From Oribacterium sp. oral taxon 078 str. F0262 (lineage in GTDB: Bacteria > Bacillota > Clostridia > Lachnospirales > Lachnospiraceae): a DNA stretch of 64,000 nucleotides. The translations under genes and the position numbers were made by a program. Under the pieces are notes generated by a model. That model did not search any database and was not told the origin of the DNA. It saw nothing but the letters and a program-made list of their open reading frames with translations. Of the stretch, positions 51,592 to 61,598 are shown one piece after another; position 1 is the first letter of the stretch; every line of letters starts with the position of its first letter. Where the stretch lies: positions 121,362-185,361 of the forward strand of contig NZ_GG729933.1 in assembly GCF_000160135.1 (NCBI RefSeq), given 5' to 3'.

Positions 51592-54500
51592 GTCGCTCCC
51601 CGCGAGGGGAGCGTGGATTGAAATAAAAACTCCCATATAATGGACATTACCCTTAACGGTCGCTCCCCGCGAGGGGAGCGTGGATTGAAATTGACAGACT
51701 AATATACGGGACCGGCCAGGTATCTGTCGCTCCCCGCGAGGGGAGCGTGGATTGAAATAGTTAAGATGACTATGAGGAGTAACCGCGGAGACAGTCGCTC
51801 CCCGCGAGGGGAGCGTGGATTGAAATGAGAGTGATAAGATTCCCCGCAAAGGGTAAATGGTCGCTCCCCGCGAGGGGAGCGTGGATTGAAATTTTTGCCA
51901 AACGGTAATACCAAAAAGGCGGACAGTCGCTCCCCGCGAGGGGAGCGTGGATTGAAATGTAATGAGTATGGCAAGACAATTATGGTACTTGTAGTCGCTC
52001 CCCGCGAGGGGAGCGTGGATTGAAATTTAAGATTAAGGGAGACACTAACCTTAAGGCATACGTCGCTCCCCGCGAGGGGAGCGTGGATTGAAATGAATAT
52101 TTGAGAGGGCACGGGGCCGCAATACGCGGTCGCTCCCCGCGAGGGGAGCGTGGATTGAAATACAGTAGATTTTGTCACTGTGCTGATTCTTTTGTCGTCG
52201 CTCCCCGCGAGGGGAGCGTGGATTGAAATTTATCAAGTCCTTACATGAGCACTTGGGAGGGCACAGTCGCTCCCCGCGAGGGGAGCGTGGATTGAAATTA
52301 AGGGTCTGATAGAGATCTCCCTTTGGCATGATCGTCGCTCCCCGCGAGGGGAGCGTGGATTGAAATATCGCGTTAAATGGATTTAAGGCGTCGCTGGACA
52401 GGTCGCTCCCCGCGAGGGGAGCGTGGATTGAAATCTAGCGATGAAATTGTTGTCCTCGCGGTAAATGGTCGCTCCCCGCGAGGGGAGCGTGGATTGAAAT
52501 AGTTAAGATGACTATGAGGAGTAACCCGCGGAGGTCGCTCCCCGCGAGGGGAGCGTGGATTGAAATACGGCAATGAAGTCCCCGCCATAGAAAACGTTTG
52601 GCGTCGCTCCCCGCGAGGGGAGCGTGGATTGAAATCAAGAGGTACATATCAGATGTGCCTCCATTATACAGTCGCTCCCCGCGAGGGGAGCGTGGATTGA
52701 AATGTCGAGTCCAAAGAATACATTTTTGATACATTTTGTCGCTCCCCGCGAGGGGAGCGTGGATTGAAATTTTTTTATCCTCTGTCGTATTCGGGATGCC
52801 GATTGTCGCTCCCCGCGAGGGGAGCGTGGATTGAAATTCCCGAAAATTCGGAAGAAATCCTATCAACTTTCGTCGCTCCCCGCGAGGGGAGCGTGGATTG
52901 AAATACAGAAACTAGATGATCTGTTTGCGAAATATATGGTCGCTCCCCGCGAGGGGAGCGTGGATTGAAATCCCCTAATAGACAAGTAGACAGAAATTAA
53001 ACCTGTCGCTCCCCGCGAGGGGAGCGTGGATTGAAATTGGCATAAGTTCTAAATCAACGTCTTTTCCCGTGGGTCGCTCCCCGCGAGGGGAGCGTGGATT
53101 GAAATCCTTCAAGTTCCCGGCTCCTCTTTTGTGCATTTTGTCGCTCCCCGCGAGGGGAGCGTGGATTGAAATCCTGTGATATTGACATGATACTTTATCG
53201 ATCTCTGTCGCTCCCCGCGAGGGGAGCGTGGATTGAAATACAGAAAGTTGATAGGATTTCTTCCGAATTTTCGGGGTCGCTCCCCGCGAGGGGAGCGTGG
53301 ATTGAAATTACAATCGGTTTTCCGATTGTAGCATGTTGCTATGTCGCTCCCCGCGAGGGGAGCGTGGATTGAAATCTTTAGGAATCGGCACAAGTTTGAG
53401 CACTTTTGCCGTCGCTCCCCGCGAGGGGAGCGTGGATTGAAATAGGAATTTATAAAGAATTACCGAAAGAGCTAATAGAGTCGCTCCCCGCGAGGGGAGC
53501 GTGGATTGAAATAATGCCGCTGGAGGTTATACCAATACCTATTTCCGTCGCTCCCCGCGAGGGGAGCGTGGATTGAAATAGGAATTTATAAAGAATTACC
53601 GAAAGAGCTAATAGAGTCGCTCCCCGCGAGGGGAGCGTGGATTGAAATTGGAAAGATTGCAATCGGCGGGGAATCTGTTATCGTCGCTCCCCGCGAGGGG
53701 AGCGTGGATTGAAATACAATGGAGTAAGCTTTTATGGAAGCAATTTTAAGTCGCTCCCCGCGAGGGGAGCGTGGATTGAAATAGTGATAAATATATTCGG
53801 AACTTTGTGCTATATGGTCGCTCCCCGCGAGGGGAGCGTGGATTGAAATGTTGTTCATATTTGTTAACAAATAGAAGTCTAGGTCGCTCCCCGCGAGGGG
53901 AGCGTGGATTGAAATGTTAGCGGCGTCACAACGGGCAACGTTGGGAGCGTGGATTGAAATAGGAATTTATAAAGAATTACCGAAAGAGCTAATAGGTCGC
54001 TCCCCGCGAGGGGAGCGTGGATTGAAATCGTACATGTACCGTATTCGGTGAATTGTACGATGTCGCTCCCCGCGAGGGGAGCGTGGATTGAAATCTCCCG
54101 GTAGTTGTCAACCTGTGCATTATAATTGTCGCTCCCCGCGAGGGGAGCGTGGATTGAAATTGAAGTCCGAACTGGTTAAAATCATAAGTGTTTCGTCGCT
54201 CCCCGCGAGGGGAGCGTGGATTGAAATATCATGTCCGCAATTTGATAACATTGTGCACCTCGTCGCTCCCCGCGAGGGGAGCGTGGATTGAAATATCATG
54301 TCCGCAATTTGATAACATTGTGCACCTCGTCGCTCCCCGCGAGGGGAGCGTGGATTGAAATAAATTCCTTCGGATAGGTCTTTTCGATTTCCTTTGTCGC
54401 TCCCCGCGAGGGGAGCGTGGATTGAAATTCCCGATTCTGGACCTCGATCCGTTTTTTGTAGGGTCGCTCCCCGCGAGGGGAGCGTGGATTGAAATAGATT

Positions 54501-57500
54501 CCTTCGCGATCAATAAATCTCTGCATCAACGTCGCTCCCCGCGAGGGGAGCGTGGATTGAAATCGCGGAGGACTAAAGTACGGGGAAATCCGCTCCTGGT
54601 CGCTCCCCGCGAGGGGAGCGTGGATTGAAATCCGTGTCTCCCAGTCTTCGCATATATCGTCATATGTCGCTCCCCGCGAGGGGAGCGTGGATTGAAATTC
54701 CTTACAGCTAATCCATTTTCTCATCTCTTCGCGTCGCTCCCCGCGAGGGGAGCGTGGATTGAAATCCAAGAACGCATGTTTTCAAGAATATCCCCCGCAG
54801 TCGCTCCCCGCGAGGGGAGCGTGGATTGAAATATCAAGTCGTTAAGGCAATTAGGGGGAGCAAATTTGTCGCTCCCCGCGAGGGGAGCGTGGATTGAAAT
54901 TCAAGTACCTCGCAGATCAGATCCTTACCGATCCGTCGCTCCCCGCGAGGGGAGCGTGGATTGAAATGGAACTGAGGACTAAGGTATAGAGACCGGCCTC
55001 AGTCGCTCCCCGCGAGGGGAGCGTGGATTGAAATTCTCCGCTCATGGCATCCATCAGAAGCGAATCCCGTCGCTCCCCGCGAGGGGAGCGTGGATTGAAA
55101 TTAAGAGTGCATGTCCATAGACCGAATTTGTAATATCGTCGCTCCCCGCGAGGGGAGCGTGGATTGAAATAAACATACCCATCCATCGTCAAAACTAGCA
55201 CTGGGTCGCTCCCCGCGAGGGGAGCGTGGATTGAAATCTCCTCCTTCAGGCGTGTAGCAAGCTCAATCAGAGTCGCTCCCCGCGAGGGGAGCGTGGATTG
55301 AAATAATACCCTTCGTATAGTGGGATAAGCTTCTGTGAGTCGCTCCCCGCGAGGGGAGCGTGGATTGAAATAACATCCTTTATTTCCTTGAATGTTACTT
55401 TATATTTGTCGCTCCCCGCGAGGGGAGCGTGGATTGAAATTATCGTTTTGTAAAAAGAATAAATATGGGCCGATGTCGCTCCCCGCGAGGGGAGCGTGGA
55501 TTGAAATAAGGATATCTCCCGCAATATAGGTATTCCGTAAATGTCGCTCCCCGCGAGGGGAGCGTGGATTGAAATGGATATATTTATCACTAAACTTGTG
55601 AATATTTAAGTCGCTCCCCGCGAGGGGAGCGTGGATTGAAATCACAATGCGGATATCCCCGTCATCATAATAGCTGTCGCTCCCCGCGAGGGGAGCGTGG
55701 ATTGAAATCCACTGATAGGGGTACTGTGTTTTACCGTAGCCCGTCGCTCCCCGCGAGGGGAGCGTGGATTGAAATGTTTCTGCTTCCAGTTCCGAAGCCA
55801 AAGCATAGCGTCGCTCCCCGCGAGGGGAGCGTGGATTGAAATTCATAGAGGACTTCCAGCTTCAGGGAAGCGCCCATGTCGCTCCCCGCGAGGGGAGCGT
55901 GGATTGAAATCCATGAACGCATGTTTTCAAGAATATCCCCCGCAAGTCGCTCCCCGCGAGGGGAGCGTGGATTGAAATACCTTTTTTGCCGATGAAGGCT
56001 TTGAGATCCGAATGTCGCTCCCCGCGAGGGGAGCGTGGATTGAAATACCGCAGGAAAGTTTTAATGAAGCGCGTAGAACTGTCGCTCCCCGCGAGGGGAG
56101 CGTGGATTGAAATTCCTTACAGCTAATCCATTTTCTCATCTCTTCGCGTCGCTCCCCGCGAGGGGAGCGTGGATTGAAATAACAGACAGCGATGCCTTGT
56201 CTAATTTTTTATTGAGGTCGCTCCCCGCGAGGGGAGCGTGGATTGAAATAGCAAAGTATTGTACTCTCTTACCATGAGGAATACCGTCGCTCCCCGCGAG
56301 GGGAGCGTGGATTGAAATTTAGATTATTCGGATCCCATTCAAGGGCCGTATATGTCGCTCCCCGCGAGGGGAGCGTGGATTGAAATTCCTTACAGCTAAT
56401 CCATTTTCTCATCTCTTCGGTCGCTCCCCGCGAGGGGAGCGTGGATTGAAATTGTGATCTCCGACGCCACTTGTGCATCGTCTTCCCGTCGCTCCCCGCG
56501 AGGGGAGCGTGGATTGAAATAGATCAAGAGCAAGCTGCAGGATATCTTGACGACTGTCGCTCCCCGCGAGGGGAGCGTGGATTGAAATTCTTCCCCCAGT
56601 AACTCCCCATAGGACAGCCTAGTCGCTCCCCGCGAGGGGAGCGTGGATTGAAATTCCTTTCTGCCTTTGCGGCCTTCATCCCCTGCAAGTCGCTCCCCGC
56701 GAGGGGAGCGTGGATTGAAATAGGTCCTCCGTCTTTGCAAGGAGTGCTGCCGCGAGTCGCTCCCCGCGAGGGGAGCGTGGATTGAAATGTATTTATTGAC
56801 TAATAGAAGCCTCGATAGCTTTCGTCGCTCCCCGCGAGGGGAGCGTGGATTGAAATATTTGCCTCCGCGAGGAATCTTAAGGGAGAGGATTGTCGCTCCC
56901 CGCGAGGGGAGCGTGGATTGAAATATATCCAGCGGAAGCGGTATTGGCAAAATATCCCGTCGCTCCCCGCGAGGGGAGCGTGGATTGAAATAATACAACG
57001 ATGATGCAATCTTGAAAGTCATGAAGTCGCTCCCCGCGAGGGGAGCGTGGATTGAAATCATGGATGATTTAACAAAAGGACGGCCGACGGAAGAGTCGCT
57101 CCCCGCGAGGGGAGCGTGGATTGAAATTGAAAATTCGGAATCGATGTGACAGGAAGTCTCGTCGCTCCCCGCGAGGGGAGCGTGGATTGAAATTGTCCGG
57201 TGCTCCTACGGACGATCTGCAGCGGTGGTCGCTCCCCGCGAGGGGAGCGTGGATTGAAATTGGAGATGGAGAGTATCAGGAAAGCGAGAACTTGGTCGCT
57301 CCCCGCGAGGGGAGCGTGGATTGAAATTTAAGCTGCACCGCGTCGAGTGTGTCGTGCGGATCGTCGCTCCCCGCGAGGGGAGCGTGGATTGAAATTTTGT
57401 TGCAAGTATGATTGTATATCCTCTTTAAGAGTCGCTCCCCGCGAGGGGAGGTGGATTGAAATCGGTTTTTATTCGCTCTCTCAGGAAACGGGGGCCCGTC

Positions 57501-57583
57501 GCTCCCCGCGAGGGGAGCGTGGATTGAAATAGGGGCAGTGGATCATCGAGGTGGGGGAGCTTACGTCGCTCCCCGCGAGGGGA
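51592..57583 (+). CRISPR. Type I-C CRISPR array, 90 repeats and 89 spacers
   Basis: The repeat is 33 bases, beginning GTCGCTCCCCGCGAGGGG and ending AGCGTGGATTGAAAT, with an eight-base palindromic stem; spacers are mostly 33-36 bases. I counted 90 repeats including three imperfect ones: 53943-53960 lacks its first 15 bases, 57431-57462 lacks one C, and the last (57565-57583) is cut after 19 bases by an IS. All other repeats look identical. The orientation matches the cas genes, so the newest spacers are near 51592. Several spacers recur: 53444 = 53580 = 53961 (last one base shorter); 54228 = 54295; 54699 = 56114 = 56387; near copies at 51759/52501 and 54766/55911. Spacers 52838 and 53240 are reverse complements over 33 bases. 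Transcript is expected to be processed by Cas5c. Confidence 0.98.
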
Positions 57584-57639
57584 TGGGGGTGCGGACAAAA
57601 ACCTGGACACCATGATACCTGATACCCTTGTGAGAACAG

Positions 57640-57931
57640 ATGAGGTACACCAAGGAGCAGATTATCGTCGCACTGACATTATATAGCATAGCGGGCTCGG
57701 CAAATACGGTCAAACAAACACTGGGATATCTTTCAAATCCAATGCTTTATATCTAAGCCACATGTTCGACACTATAAGCAAGCAACAGCCGAATGGAAGG
57801 AGCAGGCAATTCGTCGTTGCCTGCTTGATGGCGAGCCTGTAAGATCAATAGCAGAAGATATCGGATACACTGAGTCCATTGTATATCAATGGCTGCGGTC
57901 TTACAGAGAAAAGGAATCTGCTTCAACATGA
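57640..57931 (+). pseudogene. IS3-family transposase OrfA, frameshifted
   Basis: An N-terminal part in one frame (MRYTKEQIIVALTLYSIAGS..., stopping at 57754-57756) continues in another frame from about 57755 with HYKQATAEWKEQAIRRCLLDGEPVRSIAEDIG and YTESIVYQWLRSYRE, the helix-turn-helix of OrfA, ending at the TGA 57929-57931. The OrfB ATG overlaps this stop as ATGA. The frameshift lies between 57735 and 57757. Confidence 0.7.
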
Positions 57932-58634
57932 AAAAAGCAAAGAAAACGACTCCCTCCGATCTTCAGGCGGTGGACAATATCGAGGATCTGAAAGAAAAAA
58001 TGCTTGATATGCAGATGGAGATCGATATCCTAAAGGAGACAATCCATGTCTTAAAAAAAGACCCCGGCGTCGATCAGACAGTTCTCAGGAACAGAGAGAA
58101 GGCAGTGATCATCGGCGCCCTGAAGAATAAATACTCACTGCCAAAACTCTGCTTTAAGTTGGAAATCCCTGGAAGCAGCTATTATTATCAGAAGGCTGCA
58201 TTACGGGCAGATGATAAATACCGCGAACTGCGGAGCCGAATCATCAAGGCTTTTCAGGACAACGGATGTGTTTATGGATACAGAAAAATCCATCAGCCTC
58301 TGAGGCAGAAGGGAACAATTGTTTCCGAAAAGATCGTCCGCAGAATCATGAAGGAGGAATCCCTTGTTGTCAAGATACGCAGGAGACGTAAATACAACTC
58401 TTATCAGGGTGAACTCAGCATGGCCCCGGAGAATCTCTTCAATCGTGATTTTCATGCGGATAAACCGAATGAAAAGTGGCTCACGGATATCACGGAGTTT
58501 TCCATTCCGTCCGGGAAGGGATATCTGTCCCCTGTCATTGACTGTTTTGATGGAATGCCTGTCAGTTGGAGGATGGAAGTCTCTCCTAATGGCAATCTGG
58601 TAAACGCAATGCTGAGAGATGCTGTCAATACACT

Positions 58635-60455
58635 AATAGTTTCCCGATCTGCCGGACTATAGCTAGCCGGCAGGTAATGGATTCTTCCGCGGACGTTTCG
58701 GCTTCATAGTTGCCGGGTCCTTCGGCTTGGGCTTGCGCCCACGCTTCTTAGGTTCTGGTTTTGGAACCGGTTTGGATAATCCAAGAGCCTCCAGCTCAGC
58801 AAATACGGTCTTGAGGGTATGCACCCAGCAGCCGTCGTCTGTTGCTGGTTCGGCCGGGGAATCTATCCGTCTCCATGCAGAGGAAAGGTCGTCCATCAGT
58901 TCTGCATAGGACATGTTATCGAGAAGGCCGGCTTTCCCTGCCTTCCTGATGATCCTGCAGGTGGCAACTGTAGAGAGGAAGTTGATGAACTCGCTTCCCA
59001 TCACAGAAAAGTCGCCCCGGCAGTCGGTGTGGTCCAGGCATTCATCGTTCTTGTAACGGTTGAATACCACTTCCAGAAGCCACCGATCATCATAGCAAAG
59101 GTAGGCGGTCTTTGGATCAAGGTCCTGATCGGATTCCAAGACGATCACGCCAAAGAGGTCCTTCTTGATGGCGTACTTCTCGGGGGAAAAGGTATTTTTC
59201 TTCTGGGCGTTTGCCAGGTAAGAAGCCTCTTCGCAGCCTGCTTTCTTTGTGTCCTTGAAGGCATACAGGAACCGCCCGCCCTTGATCGGTTTCTTTTTGT
59301 AGACGACATGCGCATCGATTCCATCAAGGATGCCTTCAAAAGAAAGCATTCCATTGTCAGAAATGCGTACGTCATTCCGCTTGATTGGAGTAAGGAAGTG
59401 AAGATCCGGGCGCTCCCGAAGCTCATCCCTTATCTTGCTGGGCGGAAAGCCTTTGTCGGCAACGATGATCCCCTTGCGGATATCATTGTCACGGATAAAG
59501 GCCGGATAGGAACTGGCATCGATGCTGTTTCCGGGGAACACCTCGGCGCATACCGGTTCCATCTTCTCAATGTCATAGGCATAGAGAACAGAGACCTCAC
59601 GGCAGCTGCGTACTCTCGCTTTACGGGAGTAAGCAGACAGATCATTAACGATGCTGTTGTCCTGCTTCAGCATCCCATCAATAGCGATGTGGTGATCCTT
59701 GACGGTCCGAAGCAAGCGGAGCTGATAAAACTTTTTCCGCTTGCTGCCGTCGATGCCGATCCGCTGGAACAGACTGCCGACAGAATTCTTTGAAAGCGCC
59801 GCACCAGGATAATCCCTGCATACAAAAGTGCGGTTGTAATGCGTCGAGAACCTGTTGGATGCGATGGAGGGCCGGATCACGCGGAGCGTTGCGATGGACA
59901 TCATCGCATAGACATCCGATGGATCATAGACCTTCAGTAGATCCTCAAAAATGTCTCCGGTGACGGATTTGACCAGCGCTGATGCTCCATAGGAAAGCAT
60001 TGATGGAGAAGCTTCCCTGTCTCTCACATTGGATTCGATCGGGACAAACTTAAAGTCAATGATGTGTCCGATCACTTTACCATTGTGAGGCTGCGGGTTT
60101 CCGCCGGAGACGTATTTTGAAACACCTCTCTGGCGGACTGCATAACGCTTTGGGCCGTCTTTGCCATTATCATCGACGACAGTATTGACCGGTCTTGGCA
60201 CGGCCCGGATCTCAGCAGGAACAGCCATAAAACTGCCTCCTGAATATAGTCCTATAATATCATATACGGACTATATATTGAAGGCTTTTATACACATTTT
60301 GTCAAAGAACTTTGGGGTACAAGGCTCCTCAAACAGTCGAAAAGCAGCGATTTGCCGGACACCTTTTTCGTCCGGCGCCTGAATTTCGGCTATAATCGTT
60401 AGCAAATCCCGGATTTCGGACCTGTTCCTATAGTCCGGAATTTTGGGGAAGTATT
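58635..60455 (-). mobile_element. IS4-superfamily (IS1634-like) element nested in the IS3 element
   Basis: 1821 bases flanked by an 8-base target duplication AATACACT (58627-58634 and 60456-60463). The ends form imperfect inverted repeats: the left begins AATAGTTTCCCGATCT and both share CCGGACTATAG at the inner side. It carries one transposase gene on the minus strand. Confidence 0.92.
58663..60228 (-). CDS. Transposase, IS4/IS1634-like DDE family
   Basis: 521 aa. DDE transposase with the long beta-strand insertion: DHHIAIDGMLKQDNS (first Asp), GIIVADKGFPPSKIRDE (second Asp), and the Y-(2)-R-(3)-E-like region DDRWLLEVVFNRYKNDE (Glu). The N-terminal third (KRYAVRQRGVSKYV...) is DNA-binding. 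The C-terminus is a very basic Pro/Lys/Arg-rich tail (KKRGRKPKPKD, AT-hook-like). The frame is uninterrupted, so the element may be active. Long open frames on the opposite strand are only shadows. Confidence 0.92.
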   Translation of the reverse strand: MAVPAEIRAVPRPVNTVVDDNGKDGPKRYAVRQRGVSKYVSGGNPQPHNGKVIGHIIDFKFVPIESNVRDREASPSMLSYGASALVKSVTGDIFEDLLKVYDPSDVYAMMSIATLRVIRPSIASNRFSTHYNRTFVCRDYPGAALSKNSVGSLFQRIGIDGSKRKKFYQLRLLRTVKDHHIAIDGMLKQDNSIVNDLSAYSRKARVRSCREVSVLYAYDIEKMEPVCAEVFPGNSIDASSYPAFIRDNDIRKGIIVADKGFPPSKIRDELRERPDLHFLTPIKRNDVRISDNGMLSFEGILDGIDAHVVYKKKPIKGGRFLYAFKDTKKAGCEEASYLANAQKKNTFSPEKYAIKKDLFGVIVLESDQDLDPKTAYLCYDDRWLLEVVFNRYKNDECLDHTDCRGDFSVMGSEFINFLSTVATCRIIRKAGKAGLLDNMSYAELMDDLSSAWRRIDSPAEPATDDGCWVHTLKTVFAELEALGLSKPVPKPEPKKRGRKPKPKDPATMKPKRPRKNPLPAG

Positions 60456-60854
60456 AATACACTGGATCCGGAAGAGAAACCCATGATCCATTCAGATCGC
60501 GGATGTCATTACCGATGGCCGGAATGGATCAAAATAGTTAATGACGCAGGACTCCCAAGATCTATGTCGAGAAAAGGCTGTTCCCCAGACAGCGCTGCCT
60601 GTGAAGGCTTCTTCGGACATCTAAAAAACAAGATGTTCTATAACCGCAGTTGGGAAGGCTGTTCGATTGCTGAGTTAAAATATGAGATCGACAGTTATAT
60701 TCGCTGGTACTGCACAGATCGAATCAAATCAACACTCGGAGGACTCAGTCCTCTTCAGTATAGAAAGGAGTTGGGGGCGGCTGTCTAAAAAATGTCCGCA
60801 CCCCCTAAGCATCACCTTGGAGATCGTTATTTTGGCGTAATGCATCCATCGTTC

Positions 60855-60888
60855 TTTTAATTATATCACTGTAGTGATATAATTAAAA
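60855..60888. promoter_or_regulatory. 34-bp perfect palindrome upstream of the toxin-antitoxin-like pair
   Basis: TTTTAATTATATCACT and AGTGATATAATTAAAA are perfect reverse complements around GT. The right arm contains TATAAT (60878-60883), 22 bases before the start codon. It is a likely operator for the HTH protein encoded second; it could also act as a bidirectional hairpin. Confidence 0.7.
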
Positions 60889-60905
60889 AAGCGGAGGGAT
60901 TTAAA

Positions 60906-61598
60906 ATGGATAAACTGCTGACGATATACCACGGCTCAAAGCAGATCGTAGAAATACCGACCTTCGGAGAAGGGCGAAAGAATAATGATTTCGGGCTTGG
61001 CTTTTACTGCACCGAAAGCAACGACCTTGCCAAGGAATGGGCGGTTTCTTCTCTGAGAGACGGATTTTCCAACCGATATACGCTGGACACGGAGTTTCTG
61101 AACATTCTTAAGCTAAACAGCCCGGATTATACCATACTCAACTGGATGGCAGTCCTTGTTGCACACCGACTGTTTTCCATTAAGACACCCGTAGCGAGAA
61201 GAGCTAAATCCTATCTGATCGACAATTTTGGAGTCGACGTCAATGCTTACGATCTAATCACGGGATACAGAGCCGATGATTCCTATTTTGATTACGCAGA
61301 AGCGTTTTTAAACAACGCAATCACTGTGGAGCAGCTTTCGTGCGCCATGCGCCTCGGAAAGCTGGGGGAGCAGATCGTGATCAAGTCAAAATTCGCTTTT
61401 TCAAAAATCAAGTATGAGGGCTTTGAGGCTGCGGAAAAGGATGCCTATTACGTCCTTCGGAAGGCAAGGGGTGACGATGCCAATCAGGCCTATCTGAATA
61501 TTCTTGAGGAAGAGGCGGACGGTCTGTATATACAGGATATCATGAGAGGAGGCGTTGCGAACGATGACCCGCGCATACCGAGAAATCTATCTGAGTAA
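60906..61598 (+). CDS. DUF3990 family protein, putative ADP-ribosyltransferase-like toxin
   Basis: 230 aa. N-terminal block LLTIYHGSKQIVEIPTFGEGRKNNDFGLGFYCTESNDLAKEWAVSS is the DUF3990 signature (YHGS, N-D-F-G-x-G-F-Y-x-T), which is thought to have an ADP-ribosyltransferase-like fold; the H, Y/F and later E (KLGEQIVIK, about residues 151-159) would be the candidate active residues. ATG at 60906 follows GCGGAGGG. The next gene overlaps it by 35 bases and encodes an HTH protein, the pattern of a type II toxin-antitoxin pair. Toxic activity is inference. AT-richer than the chromosome core. Confidence 0.78.
   Translation: MDKLLTIYHGSKQIVEIPTFGEGRKNNDFGLGFYCTESNDLAKEWAVSSLRDGFSNRYTLDTEFLNILKLNSPDYTILNWMAVLVAHRLFSIKTPVARRAKSYLIDNFGVDVNAYDLITGYRADDSYFDYAEAFLNNAITVEQLSCAMRLGKLGEQIVIKSKFAFSKIKYEGFEAAEKDAYYVLRKARGDDANQAYLNILEEEADGLYIQDIMRGGVANDDPRIPRNLSE

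Larger units (their letters stand above)
57928..60788 (+). pseudogene. IS3-family transposase OrfB split by insertion
   Basis: Left part 57928-58634 (MKKAKKTTPSD..., with the HTH_21-like region and the first two catalytic aspartates, KWLTDITEFS and PVIDCFDGM) and right part 60464-60788 (DPEEKPMIHSDRGCHYR..., with the third acidic residue in SAACEGFFGHLKNKMFY). Removing 58635-60455 plus one 8-base duplicate restores AVNTLDPEEKPMIHSDRG with no frame change. The intact frame would be typical for an IS150-like integrase. Dead because the DDE triad is divided. Confidence 0.9.
57584..60806 (+). mobile_element. IS3-family (IS150-like) element, interrupted by a second IS
   Basis: Terminal inverted repeats GGGGGTGCGGACA (57585-57597) and TGTCCGCACCCCC (60793-60805). 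Without the nested element it would be about 1.4 kb, normal for this group, with two overlapping reading frames. Its left end sits inside the last CRISPR repeat; the sequence right of 60806 does not continue the repeat and no target duplication is seen, so the remainder of the array was lost or lies elsewhere. Exact outer bases are uncertain by one or two. Confidence 0.85.

Noticed and set aside
51625..57564. Spacers matching genes or IS elements in this window (self-targeting)
   Set aside because: By eye I saw no spacer that matches the window outside the array; a real search would be needed to exclude it.
51463..57613. Many open frames on both strands of the array, with repeated peptides such as FNPRSPRGER and SIHAPLAGSD
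   Set aside because: They are only translations of the 33-base CRISPR repeat; none has a ribosome-binding site or independent sequence.
58819..59793. 324-codon frame antisense to the IS4/IS1634-like transposase
   Set aside because: The minus-strand frame has the DDE motifs; this one has no recognisable features.
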